NCBI GenBank assembly: GCA_040391535.1
Contig: JBEBXQ010000046.1
Coordinates: 1-30,121 of the forward strand
Length of the DNA: 30,121 nt
Source: JBEBXQ01 sp040391535
Lineage (GTDB): Bacteria; Bacteroidota; Bacteroidia; Cytophagales; Spirosomataceae
Direction: 5' to 3'
This document shows, one piece after another, positions 16,273 to 24,669 of this stretch; the stretch's first letter is position 1; each line of letters begins with the position of its first letter. The position numbers and the translations under genes were made by a program. The notes under the pieces were generated by a model. The model was not told the DNA's origin. It searched no databases and worked only from the letters and a program-made list of their open reading frames with translations.

Positions 16273-16317
16273 TATTAACCAAACCGGTCAGAGGCTGTCC
16301 GGCCGGTTTGGTTAATA
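16273..16317. terminator. Bidirectional hairpin terminator between convergent genes
   Basis: Perfect 15-bp arms, TATTAACCAAACCGG (16273-16287) and its complement (16303-16317), flank a 15-base loop. It lies between the stop codons of the convergent NagX-like and methyltransferase genes. The AT-rich ends of the stem can act as the weak tail in both directions. Confidence 0.75.
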
Positions 16318-16342
16318 TTATTCAAAGTTAAAGGATATACAC

Positions 16343-16921
16343 CTATTTCTTCACCGCGACAATCATTCCGGTTGACCAGTTCATTTTTGTCAGCAATAAA
16401 TCCGTTCTTTTGTCCAGATCACCGATCAGTTTTTCAGCTTTGAGGGCATGGCCTTCCGGCCAGTTGGGTTGCGGGAGCATATCGTCAATAATATACAGTC
16501 CGCCTTTTCTCAGCATGGATAACGTTTCATCCAGCATCAGGTATTTACCATGCCACGTATCGGCAAAAATATAATCAAACTGATGGTTACTATTCTGCTC
16601 CAGCCACTCACCGCCATCGGATTCGATCAAGGTAAGGCGCGCATCTTCACCCAGATATTTTGAGGCAATATTCAGAAAGCGTGCATCGGAATCTACCGAT
16701 ACCAGCGAAGCCTCCGCATTCATGCCGTCGAGTATCCAGGATGTCGAAAGCCCCGTTCCGGTGCCCAGTTCGAGAAAGCTGCCAGAAGGTTTGCTTAATG
16801 CCAGCGTTCTCAGCAGGCTGCCCGTAAGCAGGTCTGAAGCCATCGTAAATCCGGAGACCCTGGTTTCCTCTTCAATAGAGTGGTAACACTTCGGAACATT
16901 CTGAATAATATTTTGATTCAT
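16343..16921 (-). CDS. Class I SAM-dependent methyltransferase (O-methyltransferase-like)
   Basis: 192 residues from the ATG at 16921; an in-frame TTG at 16960 only adds an implausible extension that would start beyond the probable transcription start. The SAM-binding motif is SFLELGTGTGLSTSWIL. It is followed by the acidic VSVDSD, LIESDGGEWL and FDYIFADTWHGKY, the strand order of small class I methyltransferases of the caffeoyl-CoA O-methyltransferase type. The end, KGGLYIIDDMLPQPNWPEGH, fits the metal-assisted O-methyltransferases. It could act on a small molecule; the target is unknown. It is transcribed alone between two terminators, with its own candidate promoter, and seems unrelated to the catabolic genes. 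Confidence 0.8.
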   Translation of the reverse strand: MNQNIIQNVPKCYHSIEEETRVSGFTMASDLLTGSLLRTLALSKPSGSFLELGTGTGLSTSWILDGMNAEASLVSVDSDARFLNIASKYLGEDARLTLIESDGGEWLEQNSNHQFDYIFADTWHGKYLMLDETLSMLRKGGLYIIDDMLPQPNWPEGHALKAEKLIGDLDKRTDLLLTKMNWSTGMIVAVKK

Positions 16922-16964
16922 GCAATATTTTATTTTGAAAATGGGAAATATTAATACCAATTTC

Positions 16965-16998
16965 CAAATATATTAAAACTTCCATTCCCCCCAACAAA
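16965..16998 (-). promoter_or_regulatory. Candidate promoter of the methyltransferase gene
   Basis: On the minus strand, TTTG at 16998-16995 is followed after 22 bp by TATATTTG at 16972-16965, a full match to the TAnnTTTG -7 pattern. A 19-bp spacing results if the TTG at 16994-16992 is used. The predicted start leaves about 35-40 nt before ATG 16921. The -33 element overlaps the tail of the susD terminator. Confidence 0.55.
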
Positions 16999-17044
16999 AA
17001 ACTGCCTGCCCCTCCGGAAAAACCGGAGTGAAGCAGACAGTTTT
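16997..17044. terminator. Hairpin terminator after susD
   Basis: The stem is AAAACTGcCTGC / GCAGaCAGTTTT (16997-17009 and 17033-17044), with an inner CTCCGG-AAAAA-CCGGAG hairpin (17012-17028). A/T tracts on both sides make it a credible intrinsic terminator for the SusCD transcript, 21 bp beyond the susD stop. Confidence 0.8.
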
Positions 17045-17064
17045 AAAATTCAAAAAATTACCTC

Positions 17065-18834
17065 CTATTCTATTGTCGTTAAGGGCGGAATATTCCTATC
17101 CGCACCGTCATATCCCTTATTCTGGTTAATAATACCCATCGTATTGGCCGTAATCACATTGGAAGGGATCGGCCATAATACATGAAAAGGCGCAAGGTTC
17201 GCTATATTACCCAATAAATCTATTTTCTTTTCATAGGTATTATTATATTTCATTACGCGGTCATAATAATAATTATTCTGGCTAAAATTATCAAGGCTAT
17301 ACCCATTCTTTCCTTCTTTTGCCATGATATAAGATACCCTGACCAGTTCTGAATGGCGTGGTTCTTCAGCAAACAGCTCCCGTGCTCTTTCATCCATGAT
17401 CAGATCAATAGTCACTTCTGCGGCTGTTACCGGCAGCGCTTTCGCCCTCTCTCTTACCATATTGATATCAGCGGCAGCTTCTGCAAGTTTTCCCTGCCAG
17501 AAAAGTGCTTCTGCTCTCACCAGGTAAGTCTCTGCCAGTCTGAATATATACCAGTCGCCGTTACCACCAAAAGGCTGGGCTACAGGATCATCCTGCGGAA
17601 CATACATAATATAATGCGGCATGGCGTAAACATGCTTGAACGTATCCACCGGATTGGCCAGAAACTTAATATCAATCGGCTTCCCGTAATCAACAGAAGC
17701 CGGATTATTATAACGAAGCTCATGGATATCCACCCAGTTAATGTCACTTCTTCTCAGATCTGTCGTATTTCTCCAGGTTTTTCCGCCGTAGCTCCATATA
17801 TCATACTGATAAGAGCCTGTCAGACGCACATTGGCATTGCCTCTTCCCAGCGAATCGTACATTGGCCCGCTGGCCACCATGCCCGGTTTCCCTTGGCTAT
17901 CCAGTACCTGGGGCTGAAACCATTGTGCATTATAGTGCCGCATGGTATATAACCCAAGCGAACGGGCATTAACCGGCGCTTCGTAGCGATCAACGCTGGC
18001 CAGAATGGTTTCAGTATTCTGCCCGATATTGAAATTTTTAGGCCTGTGAAGATCCCAGATAACGTTACGGTAGGGTACATCAGCATCCATACCAAACCTT
18101 TGCGTCATTAACCTGTAAGGACCATTAATCACCTGTCCCGAAGCCTCAATGGCTTTATCATATTCAAGATTGGATAGGTAAACTTTGGACAAAAGGTGAT
18201 TAGCGGCTCCTTTGGAAATAACACCCGGACCGGCAGAAACCGGCAGCCATTGTACGGCAAACTCCAGATCAGATTTAATCTTTTCAAGGATTGTCCAGCG
18301 GCTGTGGGTCTGAAAATCAAGTTTTGCACCTGACAGCTCTTCATTGATAAAGGGTACATCGCCATAAGAATTCACCAGCCGGTAATACCAGTAGGCCCGG
18401 TGCCAGTAAGCTTCAGCAAGCATGGTATTCCGTTCGGCTTCGTTGCTCCAGGTAATATCATCAATTCTGGTGATTAATACATTTGCGTTTTTTATCGATC
18501 CGTAAACAGCAGTGAACATCTGCAGAAAGCGATAGTATACATCTGTATTGGGAGTGAGGTTATAGAAATCGAGCTGTGACCAAGGTGCTGCCAGATCTGA
18601 TGAAGCCGTTTCCATAATCAGGTAATTCATGGAACCGGTATTTTCCAGGCGAAGGTCTTTGCGCATGGTCACCAGCAATGATTCAAACCCGGCTTTGTTG
18701 GTATATACATTTTCAGGGCTGAAAAAAGAAAGTGGTTCTGGTTTCAGCCAGTCGTTATCACAGGATATGTGGGTGAAAATCACCATACATCCCAGCGAAA
18801 TGATCCCCAAGAAGCGTTTCAATGTATTTTTCAT
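17065..18834 (-). CDS. susD: SusD/RagB-family outer-membrane nutrient-binding lipoprotein
   Basis: 589 residues from ATG 18834. The signal ends in HISC (Cys25), followed by Asp and Asn, consistent with a surface lipoprotein. SusD features: YTNKAGFESLLVTMRKDLR in the N-terminal helical region, TMLAEAYWHRAYWYYRLVNSYGDVPFINEEL (TPR-like), GAANHLLSKVYLSNLEYDKAIE, and the C-terminal IFRLAETYLVRAEALFWQGKLAEAAADINMVRERA, then MDERARELFAEEPRHSELVR. SusD forms the lid over the SusC pore and captures oligosaccharides outside the cell. It begins 16 bp after the susC stop, so the pair is co-transcribed, and it ends at a strong hairpin. The ligand cannot be read from sequence; neighbouring GH109 and NagB-like genes suggest amino sugars. 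The symbol is used in the family sense. Confidence 0.95.
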   Translation of the reverse strand: MKNTLKRFLGIISLGCMVIFTHISCDNDWLKPEPLSFFSPENVYTNKAGFESLLVTMRKDLRLENTGSMNYLIMETASSDLAAPWSQLDFYNLTPNTDVYYRFLQMFTAVYGSIKNANVLITRIDDITWSNEAERNTMLAEAYWHRAYWYYRLVNSYGDVPFINEELSGAKLDFQTHSRWTILEKIKSDLEFAVQWLPVSAGPGVISKGAANHLLSKVYLSNLEYDKAIEASGQVINGPYRLMTQRFGMDADVPYRNVIWDLHRPKNFNIGQNTETILASVDRYEAPVNARSLGLYTMRHYNAQWFQPQVLDSQGKPGMVASGPMYDSLGRGNANVRLTGSYQYDIWSYGGKTWRNTTDLRRSDINWVDIHELRYNNPASVDYGKPIDIKFLANPVDTFKHVYAMPHYIMYVPQDDPVAQPFGGNGDWYIFRLAETYLVRAEALFWQGKLAEAAADINMVRERAKALPVTAAEVTIDLIMDERARELFAEEPRHSELVRVSYIMAKEGKNGYSLDNFSQNNYYYDRVMKYNNTYEKKIDLLGNIANLAPFHVLWPIPSNVITANTMGIINQNKGYDGADRNIPPLTTIE

Positions 18835-18850
18835 GTTGATTTCCGGTTAA

Positions 18851-21800
18851 TTAGAATGAAAGATTTAGTCCGATAGTAGTAATCCGCGGCATGGGTTGTG
18901 TTACTGTGTCCGGATTACTTGCTGACTCGGGATCCCAGCCCGGCCATTTGTCGAAAGTCAGTAAGTTACGTGCCGAAGCAAAAACCCGTAAGCTGCTCAG
19001 CTTTAATCTGCTGACTACCTCCGAAGGCACATTGTATGAAATGGAAACATCCTGTACCCTCACAAAAGAAACGGATTTATAAAATTGGATTCCTCCGCCG
19101 AAAACGTTGGTATTAGCATTTAAACGGGCATATTCATTCGTAGGATTTTCTGCTGTCCAGTAAGGGAAATCAATGGTGCTGCGTCTGTCATACGTGTCCG
19201 AACCACCTCTTCTCAATCCATCGGTAAAAGCGGCCATATGTCCTAAATCACCGCGGATAAAGACGGACGCACTGAAGTTTTTCAGGAAGGTAAATTCATT
19301 TCGGAATCCGAATCTGAATCTTGGAGCCGAATAGCCAATGAATTGTTTATCAGCCAATGCTTCATAAGCACCATTGTTATCCACGTCTTCGGCTTTAAAA
19401 TCTCCCGGCTGTAAACGATACACAGCTGCCGCATCTTTTTCTTCCGTCTGCCATATACCTGAAATGTTATAATTCCAGATACGATCCAGTGCCTGTCCGG
19501 GGAACCACTCATTGGAGTAATCGGGTAGCTCACGACGAATGGTTTGTCCGTTTTCCACTACTTCTTCAAAATCTCCGAAGAGGCTTTTGATCTTGTTTCG
19601 GTTCATGGAGAAATTCAGCGCGGAACGCCAGGTAAAATCGGCACGATTCACATTGACCGTGGTCACGTTAAACTCCAGGCCTTTATTTCCAAGCTTTCCT
19701 AAATTACTGGTGATATCCGTAAAACCTGTTATTTCGGGAAGTAACCTTTTCATCAGCAAGTCAGTAGTGGTCATATCGTAGGCTTCCAGCGTAGCATTTA
19801 CCCTGTTATTCCATAAACTCATGTCCACACCCACATTCAGCGATTGTGTCTTTTCCCATACCAGAGAATGATTCGATAACGTATTATTATATACGCCAAC
19901 CTGTACATTCGTACCGTCATAGTAAATATTTGAGGCCAGTTGGGCCAGTGCTGAATAGGCTCCGATATCCCTGTTGCCATTCACCCCCCACGATACTCTC
20001 AGCTTAAACTGATTGATGATATCGGATTTGAAGAAATCTTCGTCTGAAACCTTCCATGCCAGGGCCAGGGCCGGAAATACCGCTCTTGGGTTCATAATAC
20101 CAAAGGCTGAATATCCGTCTCTCCTTACCGAGGCTGTCAGCAGGTATTTATCTTTGAATGCATAATTCAATCTTGCCATAGCGGCGTCACCTGTCTGTTT
20201 TCTGTCATTTGAAAGCACTCCGGGATTGGTACCATATTGTAATGCATTAAAACCAAGATTCTGATTCGGAACAAAACCAATATTAGACATTGTTGAACTC
20301 CAGTCCTGGAATTTCTCAACATTATACAGCAAAGTAAGGTCCAGCGTATGATCATCAAAACTCTGATTCCAATGTACCAGATGATCAATCATATATTCAA
20401 ATTCCGAATTATCTAAACGGGTACCATAACCATTGGCATAGGTTTGTCCGCCTGTAATGGTTGTTGAAGGATAAAAATTATAATCCTTTAACCATGTATA
20501 CCTGGGCTGAAAGGAGAGCTTATAGCTGATACCGAAAGGTAAATCTACTTTACCATATAAAGAACTGAACAGATTATGCTGCTTTCTTAAACGTTTCTGA
20601 CCGTATAAGTTAATGATCGGGCTACCGGTTGCAAAAGTATTGGGAAACCAAACCACATTTCCTTCTTCATCAAATGCATCCCCGTAAGGGCTCATCACGT
20701 ACATCTGAGACAGGTTCGCCAGCACGTTGCTTTCATCCCGGTCAGAAAACTGCGTATTCGCTCCGAAACTGATTTTATCCGTTACTCTGAAATCGACATT
20801 TAACCGCGAACGAATGGCAGAAAACTGATCTCCTCGGATAACCCCTTCATTGTTCTCATAACCCAGCGACCAGTAATAACTCACATTTTTAGCCCCGCCG
20901 CCAATACTCACATTGTAGTTCTGACGGGTACCTTTCCGCATTACCTGATCATACCAGTCTACGGTTTTCCCTTCCATATAGTTTTCCGTTTCCACATCAA
21001 AAAAGCGAAGACGGCTCAGCCATTCTCTTGTATTATCAGTCTGGGGATTATTACTGGCTGCTCTCCATTGATCCAGTGAAACACCCGACGGAAGCTGCCC
21101 GGGGTTGTCATAATAAAATGACGGCATGCTGGGGTTATTGGCCCGCATTGCATCCCTCCTGAACCTGAGATACCCTTCACCGTCATAAGGTTTATACCTG
21201 GAGGTAGTCCCTGCCACACCCACACTGGAAGAAAAGCTGATTGTTGGTTTTCCGTCTTTTCCTTTCTTAGTGGTCACCAGAATGACCCCTGCAGCAGCGC
21301 GTGCACCAAAAACGGCGGCTGAGCTGGCATCCTTCAGAATATCTACTGTTTCAATATCTGCAGGATTGATATCGGCCATGGAACCGTTGAAAATAACACC
21401 GTCCAGTACTACCATGGGTGATGTAGATGCATTTAATGATTTGGGGCCCCGGATTTCCATGCTGCTGCCTCCCGCAGCAGATGTTCCCTGATTAGCGTTG
21501 AAACCTGCGATGGTTCCTGTAAGCATATCCGACAGCTGCGTCATTGGCTGATTCTGAAAGGTCTTTGCATCAAGCCTCACCACCGCTCCGGTCAGATCAC
21601 TCTTTTTCATGGTGCCGTATCCCACCACAACCAGTTCATCCAGATTGGTAAGTGCTGACGTCAGTTCCACATCAATGACAGATTGATTACCAACCGCTAC
21701 TTCATAATTGTCATAGCCGATAAAGGAGAACACCAGTGTTTCATCAGGGGCCGCCATCACAGCATACTCACCTTCGGCATCGGTGGTAATTCCCCGTTGT

Positions 21801-21979
21801 GTTCCTTTGATAAGTACATTCACACCCGGAAGGGTGGTTTGGTTAGCCTTATCTGTTACTTTACCTCTTACTTCTTTCTGGTTTTGTGCATAAGCTTCTC
21901 CGCCTGGCATGAAGGCTATCCATAAAAACAGTAAACAAGCCGGTAAGAATCCTGTCGCGTAATGTAGTTTTCTTTTCAT
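18851..21979 (-). CDS. susC: SusC/RagA-family TonB-dependent outer-membrane transporter
   Basis: 1042 residues from the ATG at 21979; an in-frame TTG at 22033 adds 18 residues before the signal and is rejected. A signal peptide ends near GGEAYAQ. A carboxypeptidase-regulatory-like domain follows (EVRGKVTDKANQTTLPGVNVLIKGT to about residue 110), then the SusC signature DELVVVGYGTMKKSDLTGAV. The plug domain runs through FNANQGTSAAGGSSMEIRG and VLDGVIFNG...NPADIETVDILKDASSAAVFGARAAAGVILVTTKKG. The beta-barrel ends in a terminal aromatic strand, IGLNLSF. It imports glycan fragments with TonB energy and pairs with the SusD lipoprotein downstream. The start codon directly follows an 11-base T run. 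A 14-bp candidate operator lies 166-179 bp upstream of the ATG, in the region shared with the divergent lacI. Confidence 0.96.
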   Translation of the reverse strand: MKRKLHYATGFLPACLLFLWIAFMPGGEAYAQNQKEVRGKVTDKANQTTLPGVNVLIKGTQRGITTDAEGEYAVMAAPDETLVFSFIGYDNYEVAVGNQSVIDVELTSALTNLDELVVVGYGTMKKSDLTGAVVRLDAKTFQNQPMTQLSDMLTGTIAGFNANQGTSAAGGSSMEIRGPKSLNASTSPMVVLDGVIFNGSMADINPADIETVDILKDASSAAVFGARAAAGVILVTTKKGKDGKPTISFSSSVGVAGTTSRYKPYDGEGYLRFRRDAMRANNPSMPSFYYDNPGQLPSGVSLDQWRAASNNPQTDNTREWLSRLRFFDVETENYMEGKTVDWYDQVMRKGTRQNYNVSIGGGAKNVSYYWSLGYENNEGVIRGDQFSAIRSRLNVDFRVTDKISFGANTQFSDRDESNVLANLSQMYVMSPYGDAFDEEGNVVWFPNTFATGSPIINLYGQKRLRKQHNLFSSLYGKVDLPFGISYKLSFQPRYTWLKDYNFYPSTTITGGQTYANGYGTRLDNSEFEYMIDHLVHWNQSFDDHTLDLTLLYNVEKFQDWSSTMSNIGFVPNQNLGFNALQYGTNPGVLSNDRKQTGDAAMARLNYAFKDKYLLTASVRRDGYSAFGIMNPRAVFPALALAWKVSDEDFFKSDIINQFKLRVSWGVNGNRDIGAYSALAQLASNIYYDGTNVQVGVYNNTLSNHSLVWEKTQSLNVGVDMSLWNNRVNATLEAYDMTTTDLLMKRLLPEITGFTDITSNLGKLGNKGLEFNVTTVNVNRADFTWRSALNFSMNRNKIKSLFGDFEEVVENGQTIRRELPDYSNEWFPGQALDRIWNYNISGIWQTEEKDAAAVYRLQPGDFKAEDVDNNGAYEALADKQFIGYSAPRFRFGFRNEFTFLKNFSASVFIRGDLGHMAAFTDGLRRGGSDTYDRRSTIDFPYWTAENPTNEYARLNANTNVFGGGIQFYKSVSFVRVQDVSISYNVPSEVVSRLKLSSLRVFASARNLLTFDKWPGWDPESASNPDTVTQPMPRITTIGLNLSF

Positions 21980-22008
21980 AAAAAAAAAAAGGGGTTTAGG
22001 ATAAAAAG
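21980..22008 (-). promoter_or_regulatory. susC leader: T11 run abutting the ATG plus shared leader motif
   Basis: The plus strand shows 11 A's at 21980-21990, so the mRNA has 11 U's directly before AUG. The motif GGGGTTTAGGATAAAAAG (21991-22008, plus strand) resembles the leaders of the BASS and DgaE-like genes. No Shine-Dalgarno sequence is present. A homopolymer of this length is prone to length change. Confidence 0.5.
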
Positions 22009-22144
22009 TCAATTCAAAATCTGCAAATATCAATTTTGCATTAAAAACAGATTGTTAAAATCTCATTTTTTAGAATTAAATTTTGATCAACACAATAATA
22101 ATATTGATTCGTAAGGAATGGCAGGTATTTTCACATTAAAGTTA

Positions 22145-22158
22145 CGAGAACGTTACCG
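22145..22158. promoter_or_regulatory. Candidate LacI-family operator CGAGAACGTTACCG, site 1
   Basis: An imperfect palindrome centred on AACGTT, the CG-centred form typical of LacI-family operators. The identical 14 bases occur, reverse-complemented, at 28304-28317 between GH109 and the ceramidase-like gene. The adjacent lacI gene is the obvious source of the binding protein. Confidence 0.75.
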
Positions 22159-22325
22159 ATAACAATATCAAAGCCGTATTTTTACGCATTATTGTAATAA
22201 AAGCCAATAACAGCAACTGTTCATTGCAAAATTTGTAATACCGGGTATCGCTGCAGACAGGTAGTATATCCTGTCCCATAATCGCATAATATATATAACA
22301 AAAGCCAGAGCTAACCAAAACCCTT

Positions 22326-23342
22326 ATGAGAAAGCGATACATTACTATCAAGGATATTGCCAGAGAACTGGGTATTTCGGTATCCACTGTATCAAGGGCT
22401 TTGCGTGATACTTACGATGTCAGTCAGGAAACCAGAGATAAGGTTTTAGCTAAAGCAGAAGAACTTAATTACAAGCCCAATTTCAACGCCACCGGACTCG
22501 TACAAAACAGTACGCGGAAAATCGGGATTCTCATCCCATCCATTACCAACTATTATTTTTCTACGGTTATTACGGGCATTCAGGAAATGGCACTTGAAAA
22601 TGGTTTTACCATTGTGTTATATATCACCAATGATGCTCCGGAAATAGAGGCAAAGATGCTGCGGGAACTCACTCTGAGCAGTCTGGACGGGTTACTGGTG
22701 TGCATCACTTCCAAAACAGAGTCGCAGGAGCGGTTTGCGGAAGTAATTGAAGAGGGGTTACCTGTTGTTTTTTTTGACCGTATAATGAATATGGAGGGAA
22801 CTTCCAAAGTAATGCAGGGAGATCAGAACGGTGCATTCAAAGCTGTTGAGCATCTGGTGGGGCAGGGATATAAACGGATCGCGCACATCACCGGGCCCGA
22901 GGGGTTGCTGCTTACGCAGAACCGTTTCCTGGGCTATCAGCAAGCATTAGAGCATTTTCAGTTGCCTTTTAATCCCGACTGGATTATCCATTCTGGTTTT
23001 TCAAGAAATCACGGTAAGGATGATATGCGTACATTATTGAATAATAACAATAGACCTGATGCGGTTTTCGCTGTCTGTGATCCGAAGGCCATCGGAGCCT
23101 TGCTGGCTTTAAAGGAGGCGGGTATTGTCCCGGGAAGGGATATCGGGGTGATCGGCTTTACCAACGATCCTATGGGTGAAGTAGTCTCCCCCACCCTGAC
23201 CACCATTGCCGAACCCGCTTATGAAATCGGTCGCCGCAGTTGTGAATTACTCCTGAAACATATCAGGAAAAGTAATTTTACAGGAGAAGAAGTCATCTTA
23301 CCCTGCCACCTTATTGAACGTCAGTCCACGGTAAGAGCATAG
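22326..23342 (+). CDS. LacI-family transcriptional regulator
   Basis: 338 residues from ATG 22326. The N-terminal helix-turn-helix and hinge are textbook: YITIKDIARELGISVSTVSRALRD, then YKPNFNATGLVQNSTRKIGILIP. The periplasmic-binding-protein-like effector domain follows (NYYFSTVITGIQEMA, LDGLLVCITSKT, VVFFDRIM, VEHLVGQGYKRIAHITGPEG, NRPDAVFAVCDPKAIGALLALKEAGIVPGRDIGVIGFTNDP, then VSPTLTTIAEPAYEIGRRSCELLLKHI). It diverges from susC and is convergent with the esterase-like gene, with only 3 bp between the two stop codons. It probably binds the AACGTT-centred sites at 22145 and 28304 and controls SusCD, the GH109 operon and perhaps itself. The effector is unknown. Confidence 0.94.
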   Translation: MRKRYITIKDIARELGISVSTVSRALRDTYDVSQETRDKVLAKAEELNYKPNFNATGLVQNSTRKIGILIPSITNYYFSTVITGIQEMALENGFTIVLYITNDAPEIEAKMLRELTLSSLDGLLVCITSKTESQERFAEVIEEGLPVVFFDRIMNMEGTSKVMQGDQNGAFKAVEHLVGQGYKRIAHITGPEGLLLTQNRFLGYQQALEHFQLPFNPDWIIHSGFSRNHGKDDMRTLLNNNNRPDAVFAVCDPKAIGALLALKEAGIVPGRDIGVIGFTNDPMGEVVSPTLTTIAEPAYEIGRRSCELLLKHIRKSNFTGEEVILPCHLIERQSTVRA

Positions 23343-23345
23343 TAT

Positions 23346-24638
23346 TTACTTCAGCCACTGATCAAACCAGCTAAAAGCTTCCCGCTGCATGGGTGCGTCA
23401 AACTTATGATCACCGTCGTAATAGGATACCCTGAAGCGATCTGCCGCGCCCGCTTTCCGGTATACTTCCTGAAGGATATCACCCGCTTTTTTCATTTCGG
23501 GTAATGTGTAAAGTCCGTCCTGGTTATTATTGAGCACCAGCGTAGGCAGCGGCACCCTTAACCCCAGTATTTCAGGAAATTCAAGGTAATTGGGCAGAAG
23601 AGGTACGTAAGTCATCCAGGTATGCGTATAGGCTTTATTGAGCAGGAAATCATCCCAGGTAGACATGAACCCGACACAGACCGCACATTTGATCCGGGGA
23701 TCCAGTCCCGCCAGAAAAACGGTCCGCAAACCTCCGCCTGAAAGGCCTCCGCATCCGATTTTATCTTTATCCACATCTTCTCTTGCTTCCAGCACCGATA
23801 AGGCCAGCTGGTCTTCCGCCAGAAACACACCCGGCCAGGTGGTTCCTCCGCAAAAAAGTGATTTGGACATGATATGCTCGTGCTCACTGGCCCACTTGTT
23901 GTAAGCCTCAACATTTTCCGGCTTCTCAGGATCGGCGTCAGACTTGTCTTTGACATTACACGGCCCCCATGTAATTCCATCTACCTCGTCATATAATACC
24001 CGGCGGCTACCAAACGTGAAAGTGTCGTGCACCATCACTACATAGCCTTTTTTCGCTATTTCATTCGCCCAGGCCCTTCCGTCATAATCACTTTCCTGAT
24101 GCGCAACAATCATAGGATGCTGATCACCGGACGTGCGTGTTATTTTCCGTAAACCAAAATATTTTTGTCCGCCATGGTCATGCAGTGCCAGAATCGCCGG
24201 AAGTTTCCCCTCTGCGCCTATGGGTTTCAATACCACAGCCCGGGTCCGGTTTCCATAGGGTAACTGCCATGAAACCTCTTCGACAGACAAGCCATCAAAA
24301 ACATACTTTTTATCAATCTTCATGGCAGGAACAGGTGAAATCACCGGTGAGGCAATCAGCTCTTCCGTCCTTGCCACAGCCTCATTTTTCCACTCCTTAA
24401 TAACACTCCACTCGTTTTTCCTGAAGGATAATGCAGGAGGGGACGACCGGAGAGAGGCTGCCCAGGGTCCATATTTACCGATAATACTTTTTGGGGAATT
24501 CATAGTGAATGAGTTGATGGATAAATCGGCTTCAGGTTTCAGATCTGAGAAAGAACGCAGTCCGGTCTCAGGGAAAAAAGCAAGCCCTGCTAATGTACCC
24601 CCTGCACTTTTCACAAAGGACCGTCTGGATTCGTTCAT
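23346..24638 (-). CDS. Tat-exported alpha/beta hydrolase (acetyl-xylan-esterase/dienelactone-hydrolase-like)
   Basis: 430 residues from ATG 24638. A Tat signal, ESRRSFVKSAGG, begins the protein. The alpha/beta hydrolase core starts near residue 145: LPAILALHDHGGQKYFG (oxyanion region), KGYVVMVHDTFTFGSRR, nucleophile Ser300 in GGLSGGG, Asp374 in NNNQDGLYT and His411 in YDGDHKF. The Ser-Asp-His triad is complete. Members of this group from Bacteroidota are annotated as acetyl esterases or as dienelactone-hydrolase-like proteins, and most are uncharacterised. Its place at the end of the GH109 operon (31 bp after the oxidoreductase) suggests removal of acetyl or other ester groups from the glycan. 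The operon shows no hairpin before the convergent lacI stop 3 bp away. Confidence 0.82.
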   Translation of the reverse strand: MNESRRSFVKSAGGTLAGLAFFPETGLRSFSDLKPEADLSINSFTMNSPKSIIGKYGPWAASLRSSPPALSFRKNEWSVIKEWKNEAVARTEELIASPVISPVPAMKIDKKYVFDGLSVEEVSWQLPYGNRTRAVVLKPIGAEGKLPAILALHDHGGQKYFGLRKITRTSGDQHPMIVAHQESDYDGRAWANEIAKKGYVVMVHDTFTFGSRRVLYDEVDGITWGPCNVKDKSDADPEKPENVEAYNKWASEHEHIMSKSLFCGGTTWPGVFLAEDQLALSVLEAREDVDKDKIGCGGLSGGGLRTVFLAGLDPRIKCAVCVGFMSTWDDFLLNKAYTHTWMTYVPLLPNYLEFPEILGLRVPLPTLVLNNNQDGLYTLPEMKKAGDILQEVYRKAGAADRFRVSYYDGDHKFDAPMQREAFSWFDQWLK

Positions 24639-24669
24639 CAGATATACTTTCTTTAAAAACCTAAATTAC

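Larger units (their letters stand above)
21980..22325. other. 346-bp divergent susC/lacI intergenic region
   Basis: An AT-rich control region. It holds the susC leader at one end, a TTGATCAA palindrome near 22083-22090 and the candidate LacI operator at 22145-22158. No -33/-7 pair matches the TTTG / TAnnTTTG consensus well for either gene; TATTATTG on the minus strand (about 22093-22100) is a one-mismatch -7 candidate. No small gene is evident. Confidence 0.6.

Noticed and set aside
16922..16960. Methyltransferase start at an upstream TTG
   Set aside because: The candidate promoter would start transcription at about this point, and the ATG at 16921 begins the conserved part.
21980..22033. 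susC start at the upstream TTG
   Set aside because: The added 18 residues precede a normal signal peptide and would be translated through the T11 run; the ATG at 21979 is the better start.
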